64,000 bases of DNA from Modicisalibacter muralis (GTDB taxonomy: Bacteria > Pseudomonadota > Gammaproteobacteria > Pseudomonadales > Halomonadaceae), in NCBI RefSeq assembly GCF_900102945.1, contig NZ_FNGI01000010.1:62001-126000 (forward strand). The letters run 5' to 3'. The position numbers were made by a program, and so were the translations under genes. The notes beneath the pieces are model-generated. The model made no database searches, had not been told where the DNA came from, and was given only the letters and a program-made list of their open reading frames with translations. Shown piece by piece: positions 21,779 through 30,983 of this stretch; position 1 is the first letter of the stretch, and each line of letters opens with the position of its first letter.

Positions 21779-24700
21779 TCACTCGTCTCCCAGCGCAAGC
21801 AGTGACGCGTTGCCGCCGAGGGCGGCGGTATTGATCGTAAGCGTCTTCTCGGTAGCAAAGCGTAACAGATAATGCGGTCCACCGGCCTTGGGCCCGGTGC
21901 CTGAAAGCCCTTGGCCGCCGAAGGGTTGCACTCCGACCACGGCACCGATGATATTGCGGTTTACATAGACGTTACCCATGCGAATCTTGCGCGCGATGGC
22001 GTCGGCAAACGACTCGTTACGGCTATGCACGCCGAATGTCAGGCCATATTGCTTGGCATTGATCGTGTCGATGATGCGGTCGATCTCGGCGGCCTTGAAG
22101 CGCACGATGTGGAGTATCGGCCCGAACTGTTCGCTTTGTAGGGCATCGATGCCGTCGATCTCGAATGCCGTGGGCGCGATGAAGGTGCCATGCGCGGTCT
22201 GCGCCGGGTCGAGCACCGTCTCGCCGATCAGGCGGCCTTCGCCCTTGAGTTTGTCGATATGCGCCTGCAGGTTCTGGCGGGCTTCATCGTCGATGACCGG
22301 GCCGACATCGGTGCCCAGGTCGCGCGGGTCGCCGACGCTGAGTTCGGCCATCGCGCCCTTGAGAATCTCGATCACACGATCGGCGACGTCATCCTGCAGG
22401 AACAGCACGCGCAATGCCGAACAACGCTGGCCGGCGCTCTGGAACGATGAACTGATGACATCGGCGACGACCTGCTCCGGCAGGGCGGTGGAGTCGACGA
22501 TCATCGCGTTGAGGCCGCCGGTCTCGGCGATCAGGGCCGGCAGTGCGGCGCCTTCGCGCGCGGCGAGTGCGCGGTTGATGACCTGCGCAGTATCGGTGGA
22601 GCCGGTGAAGGCCACGCCGGTGATGCGCGGGTCGCTGGAGAGCACGCTACCCACGGTGGGACCGTCGCCGGGCAGCAACTGGACCACATCGCGGGGCATG
22701 CCGGCTTCGTACAGCAGCTCGACGACGCGGTGAGCGACCAGCGAGGTCTGCTCGGCGGGTTTGGCCAGCACGCTGTTGCCGGATACCGCGGCGGCGACCA
22801 TCTGGCCGCAGAAGATCGCCACCGGGAAGTTCCACGGACTGATGGTCGCGAACACGCCCTTGCCGCCCATCATCAACTGATTGGACTCGCCGGTGGGGCC
22901 GGGCAGCGTGGTGGCCTCGCCGAACAGCTCGCGGGCACGATTGGCGTAGTAACGGCAGAAATCCACGGCTTCGCGGATCTCGTCGACGCCATCGGTAAGC
23001 AGCTTGCCACCCTCGCGCGAACATAGCGTCATCAGTTCGGCCATGTGGCTTTCCATCAACTCGGCGAAACGCTCGAGTATCAGGGCGCGTTCTTCGACCG
23101 GCGTGGCTTCCCAGCGCGGAAAGGCGGCCCAGGCGGCATCGACGGCTTTTTCGGCTTGCTCGCGGGTGGTCCACTGTACGCTACCCACCAATTGCCTCGT
23201 GTCGTAGGGGTTGCGCACCTCGTGGCGATTCGCCGGTTCGTCGCTTACCTCGAAGGCCAGAAGCGGCCCCACGTGATGCTCTTTATCCATGAACTGCGCC
23301 ATGGCATCGATGAGCGGTTGGTACTGACTGTCGATGTTCAAATTGACTCCCTGCGAGTTCCTGCGGGTCGAGCCGTAGATGTCCTTGGGCAAGGGTATTC
23401 CCGCATTGGTATAGCTTTTGTACTGCCGTAATGTCTCTACCGGATGCACGCACAGCGACTCCACCGGTACCTTGGGATCGACGAGTTGGTGAACGAACGA
23501 GGAGTTGGCGCCGTTCTCGAGCAGGCGACGCACCAGATAGGGCAGCAGATCCTTGTGGGCTCCCACCGGGGCATAGATGCGGCAGTAGGTGCCTTGCGGC
23601 GCACGTTTCAGCGCGGCGTCGTAGAGCGCCTCGCCCATGCCATGCAGGCGCTGGAACTCAAAGGGGCGGTTGACGTCGTTGGCTATCTCGAGAATCGCGC
23701 TGATGGTATGGGCATTGTGAGTGGCAAACTGCGGGAATATCCGGCTGCGGGTGTTTTCCGAGAGCAGGAAGTAGGCGCAGACCAGATAGGCGACATCGGT
23801 ATTGGCCTTGCGGGTGAACACCGGGTAGCCGTCGACGCCGAGCTGTTGGGATTCCTTGATCTCGGTATCCCAGTAGGCGCCTTTCACCAGGCGCACGGGA
23901 ATCTCGTCGCCCTGGATGTCCGCCAGGCGGGTGATGTAATGCAATGCCGGCAGGGCGCGCATGGAATAGGCCTGCACGACCAGCCCGAAATGCCCCCAGC
24001 CCCGGCAGACATCGCTTTCGTAGACGGCGCGGAAGACTTCCAGCGACAGTTCGAGACGGTCGACTTCCTCGGCGTCGATGGTGATCGCCACATTGCGCTC
24101 GCGGGCCAGGGCGGTGAGTTGCTTGACGCTGTCGACCAGTTCGATGAGAACCTGGCTGCGGCGACCGAACTCATAGCGCGGATGCAATGCCGACAGCTTG
24201 ATCGAGATCGAGGGGGCCGGCGTCTTGTCGTCGAGCGCCTTGCTGGTTGCACCGACCCGCTCGATGGCATGCGCGTAGTCGTCGAAGTAGCGACCCGCAT
24301 CGTCACGTGTGCGTGCGGCCTCGCCGAGCATGTCGTAGGAGTAGGTATAGCCCTTGTCGAACAGCGGCTTGGAGCGCTTCAGGGCCTCGTCCACGGTGCG
24401 CCCGAGAACGAACTGCTTGCCCATGATCTTCATCGCCTGGTACATGGCGCTGCGGATCACCGGCTCACCCATGCGATTCGTCAACTTGTTGATGAAGCTG
24501 GCTGGCTTGCCATCCTGAGGCTTGTCCATCTGGACGACGCGACCGGTCATCAGCAGGCCCCAGGTCGAGGCATTGACGAACCACGACTCGCTCTGGCCCA
24601 GATGCGACTTCCAATCGGCCGGGCCCAGCTTGTCCTCGATCAAAGCATCGGCAGTCGCCTTGTCGGGAATGCGCAGCATGGCTTCCGCCAAGCACATCAG

Positions 24701-24970
24701 CATCAGCCCCTCGTGGGTATCGAGGCTGTACTGCTGAAGCAACTCATCGATGGAATCCACGGCGGTGTCCATATCGCGGACTTCGCGAACCAACTCGGCC
24801 GTTTTTGCCGCGACACGCTTGAAATCCTCTTCGCCGGCTTGCAGGAAGTCGACGAACTCACCGACGAAGCTGTCCTCGTCGACGATGTAATGTTCACTCA
24901 CGCGTTTGAGCAGGGTATCCGGATCCTGTTGCCAGATGGCGGTATCCAGCATGGTCTTGGCGTTAAGCAT
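21779..24970 (-). CDS. putA: Bifunctional proline dehydrogenase / P5C dehydrogenase PutA
   Basis: PutA oxidises proline to glutamate in two steps: an FAD-dependent proline dehydrogenase barrel (about 130-450, with RLVKGAYWDTEIK near 360) and an NAD-dependent glutamate-semialdehyde dehydrogenase (about 530-1010). The second domain shows the conserved glutamate in AETGGLNAMIVDS and the catalytic cysteine in SAGQRCSALR (about 848). At 1063 residues it lacks the N-terminal ribbon-helix-helix DNA-binding domain and the C-terminal domain of long PutA proteins, so it should not repress its own operon. The AraC gene upstream is the likely regulator. Confidence 0.97.
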   Translation of the reverse strand: MLNAKTMLDTAIWQQDPDTLLKRVSEHYIVDEDSFVGEFVDFLQAGEEDFKRVAAKTAELVREVRDMDTAVDSIDELLQQYSLDTHEGLMLMCLAEAMLRIPDKATADALIEDKLGPADWKSHLGQSESWFVNASTWGLLMTGRVVQMDKPQDGKPASFINKLTNRMGEPVIRSAMYQAMKIMGKQFVLGRTVDEALKRSKPLFDKGYTYSYDMLGEAARTRDDAGRYFDDYAHAIERVGATSKALDDKTPAPSISIKLSALHPRYEFGRRSQVLIELVDSVKQLTALARERNVAITIDAEEVDRLELSLEVFRAVYESDVCRGWGHFGLVVQAYSMRALPALHYITRLADIQGDEIPVRLVKGAYWDTEIKESQQLGVDGYPVFTRKANTDVAYLVCAYFLLSENTRSRIFPQFATHNAHTISAILEIANDVNRPFEFQRLHGMGEALYDAALKRAPQGTYCRIYAPVGAHKDLLPYLVRRLLENGANSSFVHQLVDPKVPVESLCVHPVETLRQYKSYTNAGIPLPKDIYGSTRRNSQGVNLNIDSQYQPLIDAMAQFMDKEHHVGPLLAFEVSDEPANRHEVRNPYDTRQLVGSVQWTTREQAEKAVDAAWAAFPRWEATPVEERALILERFAELMESHMAELMTLCSREGGKLLTDGVDEIREAVDFCRYYANRARELFGEATTLPGPTGESNQLMMGGKGVFATISPWNFPVAIFCGQMVAAAVSGNSVLAKPAEQTSLVAHRVVELLYEAGMPRDVVQLLPGDGPTVGSVLSSDPRITGVAFTGSTDTAQVINRALAAREGAALPALIAETGGLNAMIVDSTALPEQVVADVISSSFQSAGQRCSALRVLFLQDDVADRVIEILKGAMAELSVGDPRDLGTDVGPVIDDEARQNLQAHIDKLKGEGRLIGETVLDPAQTAHGTFIAPTAFEIDGIDALQSEQFGPILHIVRFKAAEIDRIIDTINAKQYGLTFGVHSRNESFADAIARKIRMGNVYVNRNIIGAVVGVQPFGGQGLSGTGPKAGGPHYLLRFATEKTLTINTAALGGNASLLALGDE

Positions 24971-25140
24971 ATGAAGGACCCCATTGTTGGGTGGAGACTC
25001 GGGCGCTCGATGGTTTCATCGACGCGCATGTCGGGCGACAGCGCGGAGTACGATCGGCGACCCCAAGGCTCGATGGACGTTCCGTGATGCGCTGAATTTA
25101 GGTTGCGAGACGCTGAAGCGTCTTGCCATTTCCTAGGACA

Positions 25141-25173
25141 GTTTTGTCGAAAACCCGGAAGTTTCGTGAAAAC
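25141..25173. promoter_or_regulatory. Two similar palindromic boxes upstream of putA
   Basis: GTTTTGTCGAAAAC (25141-25154) and GTTTCGTGAAAAC (25161-25173) start 20 bases apart, about two helical turns, as expected for direct repeats bound by an AraC-family dimer. They lie between the araC-type gene and putA, in the upstream region of putA. Confidence 0.4.
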
Positions 25174-25177
25174 GATC

Positions 25178-25199
25178 AAAAAATTAGACGTTGGTCTAA
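25178..25199 (-). terminator. Intrinsic terminator overlapping the end of the AraC-family gene
   Basis: TTAGAC-N4-GTCTAA (25184-25199) is followed on the minus strand by six Ts. The stem includes the stop codon of the regulator gene. It implies putA has its own promoter downstream. Confidence 0.7.
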
Positions 25200-26002
25200 C
25201 ATTTGCTACTCGAAAGAGACGGTAAGGGAGGAGGGCCATCGCCGGCCAGGATGGGGTTGCGCCTGAGTTGGCTGGGCGGATGACCGAAAGCACGCCGGAA
25301 GGCGTGCGACAAGGCGCTCTGATTGGCGAAGCCGGTATGTGCCGCCACTTCACTGAGAGGCAGGCGCGATGCGGTGAGCAGGTCGCGCGCCGCAGTGAGG
25401 CGCTGGCGCAGCAGGTACTGATAGGGGGTAATGCCGGCCTGTGCACGGAAGCATTCGCTGAAATGCGCTTCGCTCAGGCAGGCCTGGCGGGCCAGGTCGG
25501 CGACGCTCAAACGTTTCGCCAGGTTGCGCTGAATGAAACGATCCAGCTCGGCGAGATCCAGGCGGCGGGCCTGGAGCGATGGTGTTTCGAGATTCAGACG
25601 CGAGTGCAGGCAACCGAGAAACGTCGCCGCCAGTAGATCGCCCTGGGCATGACGCGGTTGAGCAAGCTCCTGAACCAGGAAGTTGAGGTAGACCCGCAGT
25701 GGATCGTCGAGGGCGAAAAAGCGCGGCGCATCGAACAGCCGGGCCATCTCGCGATGCGTGCCCGAAAGTGAAGGTGCGTCATCGGGCAAATCGAAGATCA
25801 GTTGGCGATTGGTGCCCACGCCTTCGTAGTAATGCACGTGGTTGGCGGGCACGATACAGCCGGTGAGGGGAGCGATGCCGCCGCCCAACCCTTCGATCTC
25901 GAATTCGGCATGTCCCGACAGGCCGATCACGATCTGGTGGAACTCGTGGGCGTGATGCTTGATGGCGTTGTCGAGTGGCGTCAGGCGAATTGCACTGGTC
26001 AT
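25196..26002 (-). CDS. AraC-family regulator, probably of proline utilisation
   Basis: The 268-residue protein has an N-terminal cupin-like sensing domain (HHAHEFHQIVIGLSGHAEFEIEG, residues 16-38) and a C-terminal pair of AraC helix-turn-helix motifs (about 165-255: LSVADLARQACLSEAHFSEC and LPLSEVAAHTGFANQSALSH). It lies directly upstream of putA on the same strand. The short PutA here lacks its own DNA-binding domain, so this protein is the best candidate for controlling putA-putP. The effector is unknown; proline is an inference. Confidence 0.9.
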   Translation of the reverse strand: MTSAIRLTPLDNAIKHHAHEFHQIVIGLSGHAEFEIEGLGGGIAPLTGCIVPANHVHYYEGVGTNRQLIFDLPDDAPSLSGTHREMARLFDAPRFFALDDPLRVYLNFLVQELAQPRHAQGDLLAATFLGCLHSRLNLETPSLQARRLDLAELDRFIQRNLAKRLSVADLARQACLSEAHFSECFRAQAGITPYQYLLRQRLTAARDLLTASRLPLSEVAAHTGFANQSALSHAFRRAFGHPPSQLRRNPILAGDGPPPLPSLSSSKC

Positions 26003-26158
26003 GTCGCGACCTCGTGACGACAGAAGGCCCTATTGTAAGCCGCCAGACCGCCAATGGCTAAATTCTCTGCCTATTGTGCAACGTAGCCCTACAGCCAGCC
26101 GATTGCGCGGCACGGCGTGCTCTTCGTGATGCCTCGAAGCTATCGGGCATTGACCATG

Positions 26159-26192
26159 CAAAAAATACCGCCCGAACGAATCGGGCGGTATT
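26159..26192 (-). terminator. Intrinsic terminator of the Met-rich peptide gene
   Basis: Perfect 12-base arms (26164-26175, 26181-26192), then a T run on the minus strand, 27 bases past the stop. Confidence 0.9.
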
Positions 26193-26218
26193 GGCTATCG
26201 TGAAGGCGTGAAACGACG

Positions 26219-26566
26219 TTACATGTCTTCGTCCATTTCCTCGTGGCTGGCGGAGTCCTTGCCTGCCATGCCTTCCTGATCGGTGGTGCTGATCGGCGCA
26301 TCGTCTTCCATGCCCGTGCCCTCATGCTCCATGCCCATGGCGCTATCCTCTTCGGCCATGGCGTCGTGATCCATATCTTCCTCGATCATCTCGTGATTGG
26401 CGGAGTCCTTGCCCGCCACGCCTTCCTGATCGGTGGTGCTGACCGGTGCATCATCTTCCATGCTCTGCATGTCCTCGGATTCAGCCAAGGCCACACCGGA
26501 AAGCGCGAATGTCGTCATGCCAATGAAAATGAGCTTTGAAACGGTAGAGTGCATGTTCATGTCCAT
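26219..26566 (-). CDS. Acidic Met-rich exported peptide with an internal duplication
   Basis: A 115-residue protein with a signal peptide (about 1-28, ending ALSGVALA) and a mature part of only about 87 residues. This is extremely rich in Asp, Glu and Met (11 Met), with no cysteine. A 24-residue unit occurs twice, at 36-59 and 86-109, 50 residues apart, differing at three positions. ATG 26566 is chosen because AGGAG lies seven bases upstream; the in-frame ATG at 26608 would add 14 residues before the signal. It resembles the MXKDX-type peptide at 39490 in composition. A role as methionine bait for oxidants or as metal binder is inference. Confidence 0.75.
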   Translation of the reverse strand: MDMNMHSTVSKLIFIGMTTFALSGVALAESEDMQSMEDDAPVSTTDQEGVAGKDSANHEMIEEDMDHDAMAEEDSAMGMEHEGTGMEDDAPISTTDQEGMAGKDSASHEEMDEDM

Positions 26567-26758
26567 GTCCTTACTCCTGTCATCCATGTTAGGGAAGGTG
26601 TATGCCATCTATTTCTACTGAAATCCTCTTCAAGGCACACTTCATTTGTAGAAGCTGTGTATAAGTTATGCAAGCCGGGAACTCTGACTCGCTAATGCTT
26701 ACGACTCCCCCGCATGCGCACGAGTTCCTTTCTTCCTATGCGATCGGGATAGCCGTGG

Positions 26759-27007
26759 CTAGTGGGGGCTGAGCTTGTCGCTCGGCTCGGGGTACTTTTC
26801 CCGCAGCCTGGCGACGCAGAGGCGTAACTCGGCCAGATGGCATTCCATGCGGGCATTGGATTGCTTCAGTCTGACGGTCGCTTCCTGGAGCCTGCGATTG
26901 GCATCCTGCAGGCGCTCGATCGGTGCGTACGGATCTTCCTGCGCACCGTGCAACGATGCCATTAGGCTCGCGAATGAATGCCTTGAAGGGAGATGATCGT
27001 ATAACAT
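26759..27007 (-). CDS. Small coiled-coil protein, unknown
   Basis: An 82-residue protein whose middle (about 33-70, APIERLQDANRRLQEATVRL onward) has a regular heptad pattern typical of a coiled coil. Two cysteines and several His are present; there is no signal or membrane segment. The ATG at 27007 has AGGTGG close upstream, which I prefer over one 33 bases earlier. No family recognised, so the gene call rests on the start context and coding-like composition. Confidence 0.5.
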   Translation of the reverse strand: MLYDHLPSRHSFASLMASLHGAQEDPYAPIERLQDANRRLQEATVRLKQSNARMECHLAELRLCVARLREKYPEPSDKLSPH

Positions 27008-27173
27008 GACCCACCTCGTGCGCCGTGCAATTTGTAACACAGCGTAACAGTTCTTTCCGGCGTCTCGTAGAATGGAAATAACCGGCTAGGCGGGGGTAGA
27101 GGGGTCATATTCCATGACCGATTTGCGTACCGTCGCCAAGTAATAAAGTAGTAGCTCGGGACAGCAAGGGACA

Positions 27174-27238
27174 GTGGAGCGGGCAACGAGACCGACCGGG
27201 TGGCGCTCCGCCGGGCTGGCGTTCCAGCTCGCGACCCT
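27174..27238 (-). pseudogene. Broken partial copy of tRNA-Gly 3' half
   Basis: An 18-base block (27174-27191) is identical to the 3' end of the adjacent tRNA-Gly, including CCA, and an 11-base block (27228-27238) is identical to its variable/T-arm segment. In the tRNA the two blocks are separated by the six T-loop bases; here 36 unrelated bases intervene. The 5' half and the anticodon are missing. Confidence 0.6.
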
Positions 27239-27259
27239 GTCATGCACTGAAATGGAATG

Positions 27260-27335
27260 TGGAGCGGGCAACGAGATTCGAACTCGCGACCCTCAGCTTG
27301 GGAAGCTGATGCTCTACCAACTGAGCTATGCCCGC
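27260..27335 (-). tRNA. tRNA-Gly (anticodon CCC)
   Basis: A 76-base cloverleaf on the minus strand: acceptor GCGGGCA pairing with TGCCCGC, D arm TAGCTCAGTTGGTAGAGCA, anticodon stem TCAGC/GCTGA with loop TTCCCAA, and T arm with GTTCGAAT. CCA is encoded. The loop places CCC at positions 34-36, reading GGG glycine codons. A partial copy of its 3' half lies 70 bases downstream. Confidence 0.97.
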
Positions 27336-27540
27336 TCGGCGAGCCGATAGTAATGAATTCGGCGCTGTCATGGCAAGCACGCCATCGTCAGGCACGCGAT
27401 ACACCGCCCGCCATGAACCGCGCCATGCCCCTGCCCAAGCGGGGGTAGGGGGCATCCACAGAGTTGGAAAAAGCCGATCACAAAGAAATTTTAACTTTTT
27501 GGGGAGAATTCTCGATGTAGCGCGGTCACAACCATGCAAG
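27336..27540. other. Part of a 317-base stretch without protein genes
   Basis: Between the tRNA and the CBS-domain gene no supported reading frame exists. This part is AT-richer near 27460-27520. I see no clear promoter pair. The remainder of the stretch holds a candidate small RNA with a terminator. Confidence 0.5.
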
Positions 27541-27628
27541 CGCAAATTTTCATGCAGTCGCTGAAGATTGCGTCTTTGCTTACTGCATTCGATCCCTTGC
27601 CGCCGCGCTCCGTCGCGGCGGTTTTTTT
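27541..27628 (+). ncRNA. Candidate small RNA ending at an orphan terminator
   Basis: A nested stem (TGCAGT 27553-27558 with ACTGCA 27582-27587, and inside it AAGA with TCTT) is followed by a strong intrinsic terminator: arms CCGCCGCG and CGCGGCGG (27600-27621), then seven Ts. No protein gene on the plus strand ends here; the neighbours on both sides are on the minus strand. The 5' end is not defined by a clear promoter, and no known RNA family was recognised. Confidence 0.35.
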
Positions 27629-27652
27629 GCATGTGTCGGGCGAGAAACACCA

Positions 27653-28060
27653 TCAACTGCCTCGCATGGAGAGTAGCGCGCTGAGAATATCGCGACGCGT
27701 GACGATCCCCACCAGTCGCTGTTGCTCGACCACCGGATAGACCTTGGGTTTGGTGCCCAGCATTTCCTGGGCCAGATCGGTAATGCTCTTGTTGGGCGTG
27801 ACCGTGAGGACCTCATGGCGCATCAGCTCCCGTACCAGCGCGGGTTGATCGCAGTGGTAGGCGCTGTCGAGCAGCTTGCCCAGCACATCCTGCTCGGAGA
27901 TGAAGCCGATCAGGTGATCGTGTTCGTCGACTACCGGCGCTCCGGGCAGGCGATGCAATGCCAGGCCGGCAACCAGCTTGGCGACCGAGTCGGTCGCGGT
28001 TACCCGAAAACAATCCCGCGACATGATATCGCGAACGCTGGTCAACAAGTGGGTGGGCAT
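27653..28060 (-). CDS. CBS-domain pair protein
   Basis: A 135-residue protein consisting of two CBS domains (about 9-65 and 72-130), with VRDIMSRDCFRVTATDSVAK, LPGAPVVDEHDHLIGFISEQDVL and VYPVVEQQRLVGIVTRRDIL. CBS pairs usually bind adenosine nucleotides and control a partner; as a stand-alone protein the target is unknown. ATG 28060 has AAGGAG upstream and is preferred to 28081. Confidence 0.88.
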   Translation of the reverse strand: MPTHLLTSVRDIMSRDCFRVTATDSVAKLVAGLALHRLPGAPVVDEHDHLIGFISEQDVLGKLLDSAYHCDQPALVRELMRHEVLTVTPNKSITDLAQEMLGTKPKVYPVVEQQRLVGIVTRRDILSALLSMRGS

Positions 28061-28137
28061 GATGAGTCTCCTTTCAGACAAACTCGCACGATTTCAGCAT
28101 AGTGCAGTCTCACGCTGGCGATTGACGGGGCTCATCG

Positions 28138-28191
28138 CGGCTCGACCTACGTGGCCCGACCTACGCGGCTCGACCTACGCGGCTCGACCTG
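28138..28191. repeat. 14-base tandem repeat, about 3.9 copies
   Basis: The unit CGGCTCGACCTACG occurs at 28138, 28152 (two changes), 28166 and 28180 (truncated). A reverse-complement fragment ACGTAGG follows at about 28199. It lies between the CBS gene and a small unknown gene and has no spacers or leader, so it is not a CRISPR. Confidence 0.85.
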
Positions 28192-28270
28192 AAACCAACG
28201 TAGGGCAGGCTAGTCTAAAATCACAGGTTTGATTGACTCCCTAATGAGCGCCATTGCGCGGAGGTGGCTA

Positions 28271-28513
28271 ATGGATGCACGCGATTACCTGGCCAGGAAA
28301 GGCCTTGTGCTGGAAAAGGATGAGGACAAGCCGCAGACCCTGGAAGAACTGGCCTGGTCGCGAGCTATCGAGGCCGGTAACCAGCGGCCGCGTAGCGGTA
28401 CGCCGCATGACTGGGAAGACTGGGAGCGTTATCACGGCAAACTGGCCGAAGGTTCCGACAAGCTGACTCGAAAAATCGATACCAGGGCCCGCCGTGATGA
28501 AGGCGAGCGTTGA
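28271..28513 (+). CDS. Small hydrophilic protein, unknown
   Basis: An 80-residue charged protein, MDARDYLARKGLVLEKDEDK at the start and a Lys/Arg-rich end. It contains a W-rich centre (PHDWEDWERYHGKL, about 45-58). There is no signal peptide or membrane segment. GGAGGTGG lies directly before the ATG, strong evidence for translation. I do not recognise a family. The gene is followed after 60 bases by a Pmp3-type peptide gene. Confidence 0.65.
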   Translation: MDARDYLARKGLVLEKDEDKPQTLEELAWSRAIEAGNQRPRSGTPHDWEDWERYHGKLAEGSDKLTRKIDTRARRDEGER

Positions 28514-28573
28514 AAACGCGGATTCGAACACCCATCTTTCTGAGCAGCCGCACCATCGACAAGGAGTTTTTCA

Positions 28574-28732
28574 ATGGATGTGATTCGTATCATCTTCGCC
28601 ATTTTGTTGCCGCCCGTGGGGGTGTTCCTGCAGGTCGGGTTCGGGTTGCATTTCTGGCTCAATATCCTGCTGACGTTACTCGGCTACATTCCCGGCATCA
28701 TTCACGCCATCTGGATCATCGCCCGGCGCTGA
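28574..28732 (+). CDS. Pmp3/YqaE family membrane peptide
   Basis: A 52-residue, two-helix membrane peptide of the UPF0057 (YqaE/Pmp3) family: MDVIRIIFAILLPPVGVFLQ, then the second helix LNILLTLLGYIPGIIHAIWI. The PPxGVF and GYIPGIIHAxW signatures are intact. In plants and yeast Pmp3 relatives affect membrane potential and salt tolerance, which would suit a halophile, but the bacterial role is not established. AAGGAG lies seven bases before the ATG. Confidence 0.93.
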   Translation: MDVIRIIFAILLPPVGVFLQVGFGLHFWLNILLTLLGYIPGIIHAIWIIARR

Positions 28733-28758
28733 TCGGCTAAGGAACGCTTCATGAATCC

Positions 28759-28795
28759 AGAGGCTCCGCTATTGGTGAGATAGTGGAGCCTCTTT
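28759..28795. terminator. Terminator between convergent genes
   Basis: Fourteen-base arms (28759-28772 and 28780-28793, one G-U pair) enclose a seven-base loop. It lies between the Pmp3 gene and the end of the sigma-54 activator gene. Confidence 0.75.
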
Positions 28796-28825
28796 GCGTT
28801 TACGCATGCCGTGGCCTGGGTGCGT

Positions 28826-30709
<1,884 letters not shown>

Positions 30710-30739
30710 GTGGGTTGTTCCCTGAAAACAATCGACATA

Positions 30740-30824
30740 TGTTCGTTTTCGAACAAGAGTTGTTCACTCTTGACTGTCAATTAGTGTTCATTGGTTGTCC
30801 AGTCAAGCGTAGCGCGATTGTTCA
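30740..30824. promoter_or_regulatory. Candidate upstream activator sites (TGTTC repeats)
   Basis: A perfect dyad TGTTCG-N4-CGAACA (30740-30755) is followed by TGTTCA at 30761, 30785 and 30819. All lie 100-180 bases upstream of the -24/-12 promoter, the usual distance for enhancer-binding protein sites. Confidence 0.5.
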
Positions 30825-30922
30825 GAAATACGCTTATACCAAAGTCTATCTATAATTTAATTTCATATTAATCAGTTAGTTGTGATTTTAATCTCGTCTC
30901 GTCGAAGAGCGTTGATCGGAGC

Positions 30923-30938
30923 TGGCACGGCGTTCGCT
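30923..30938 (+). promoter_or_regulatory. Sigma-54 (-24/-12) promoter of the glycerol ABC operon
   Basis: TGGCACGGCGTTCGCT matches the consensus TGGCACG-N4-TTGCW at all specified positions but one. The invariant GG (30924) and GC (30936) are exactly 12 bases apart. Transcription would start near 30948, 36 bases before the first gene. Confidence 0.8.
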
Positions 30939-30983
30939 AGTGAATCCTAGAAATGTGCGAACACGAAAGGAAGCTGGCGATCC

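Noticed and set aside
23444-25087. A 547-codon open frame on the plus strand opposite putA
   Set aside because: It lies wholly antisense to putA, has no ribosome site and no recognisable domain, and the composition is that expected from the complement of a high-GC gene.
27171-27271. Minus-strand frames around the tRNA gene as small proteins
   Set aside because: They read through tRNA and tRNA-fragment sequence and have no supporting start context.
28138-28205. Tandem repeat considered as a CRISPR array
   Set aside because: Units are 14 bases and adjoining, with no spacers and no cas genes nearby.
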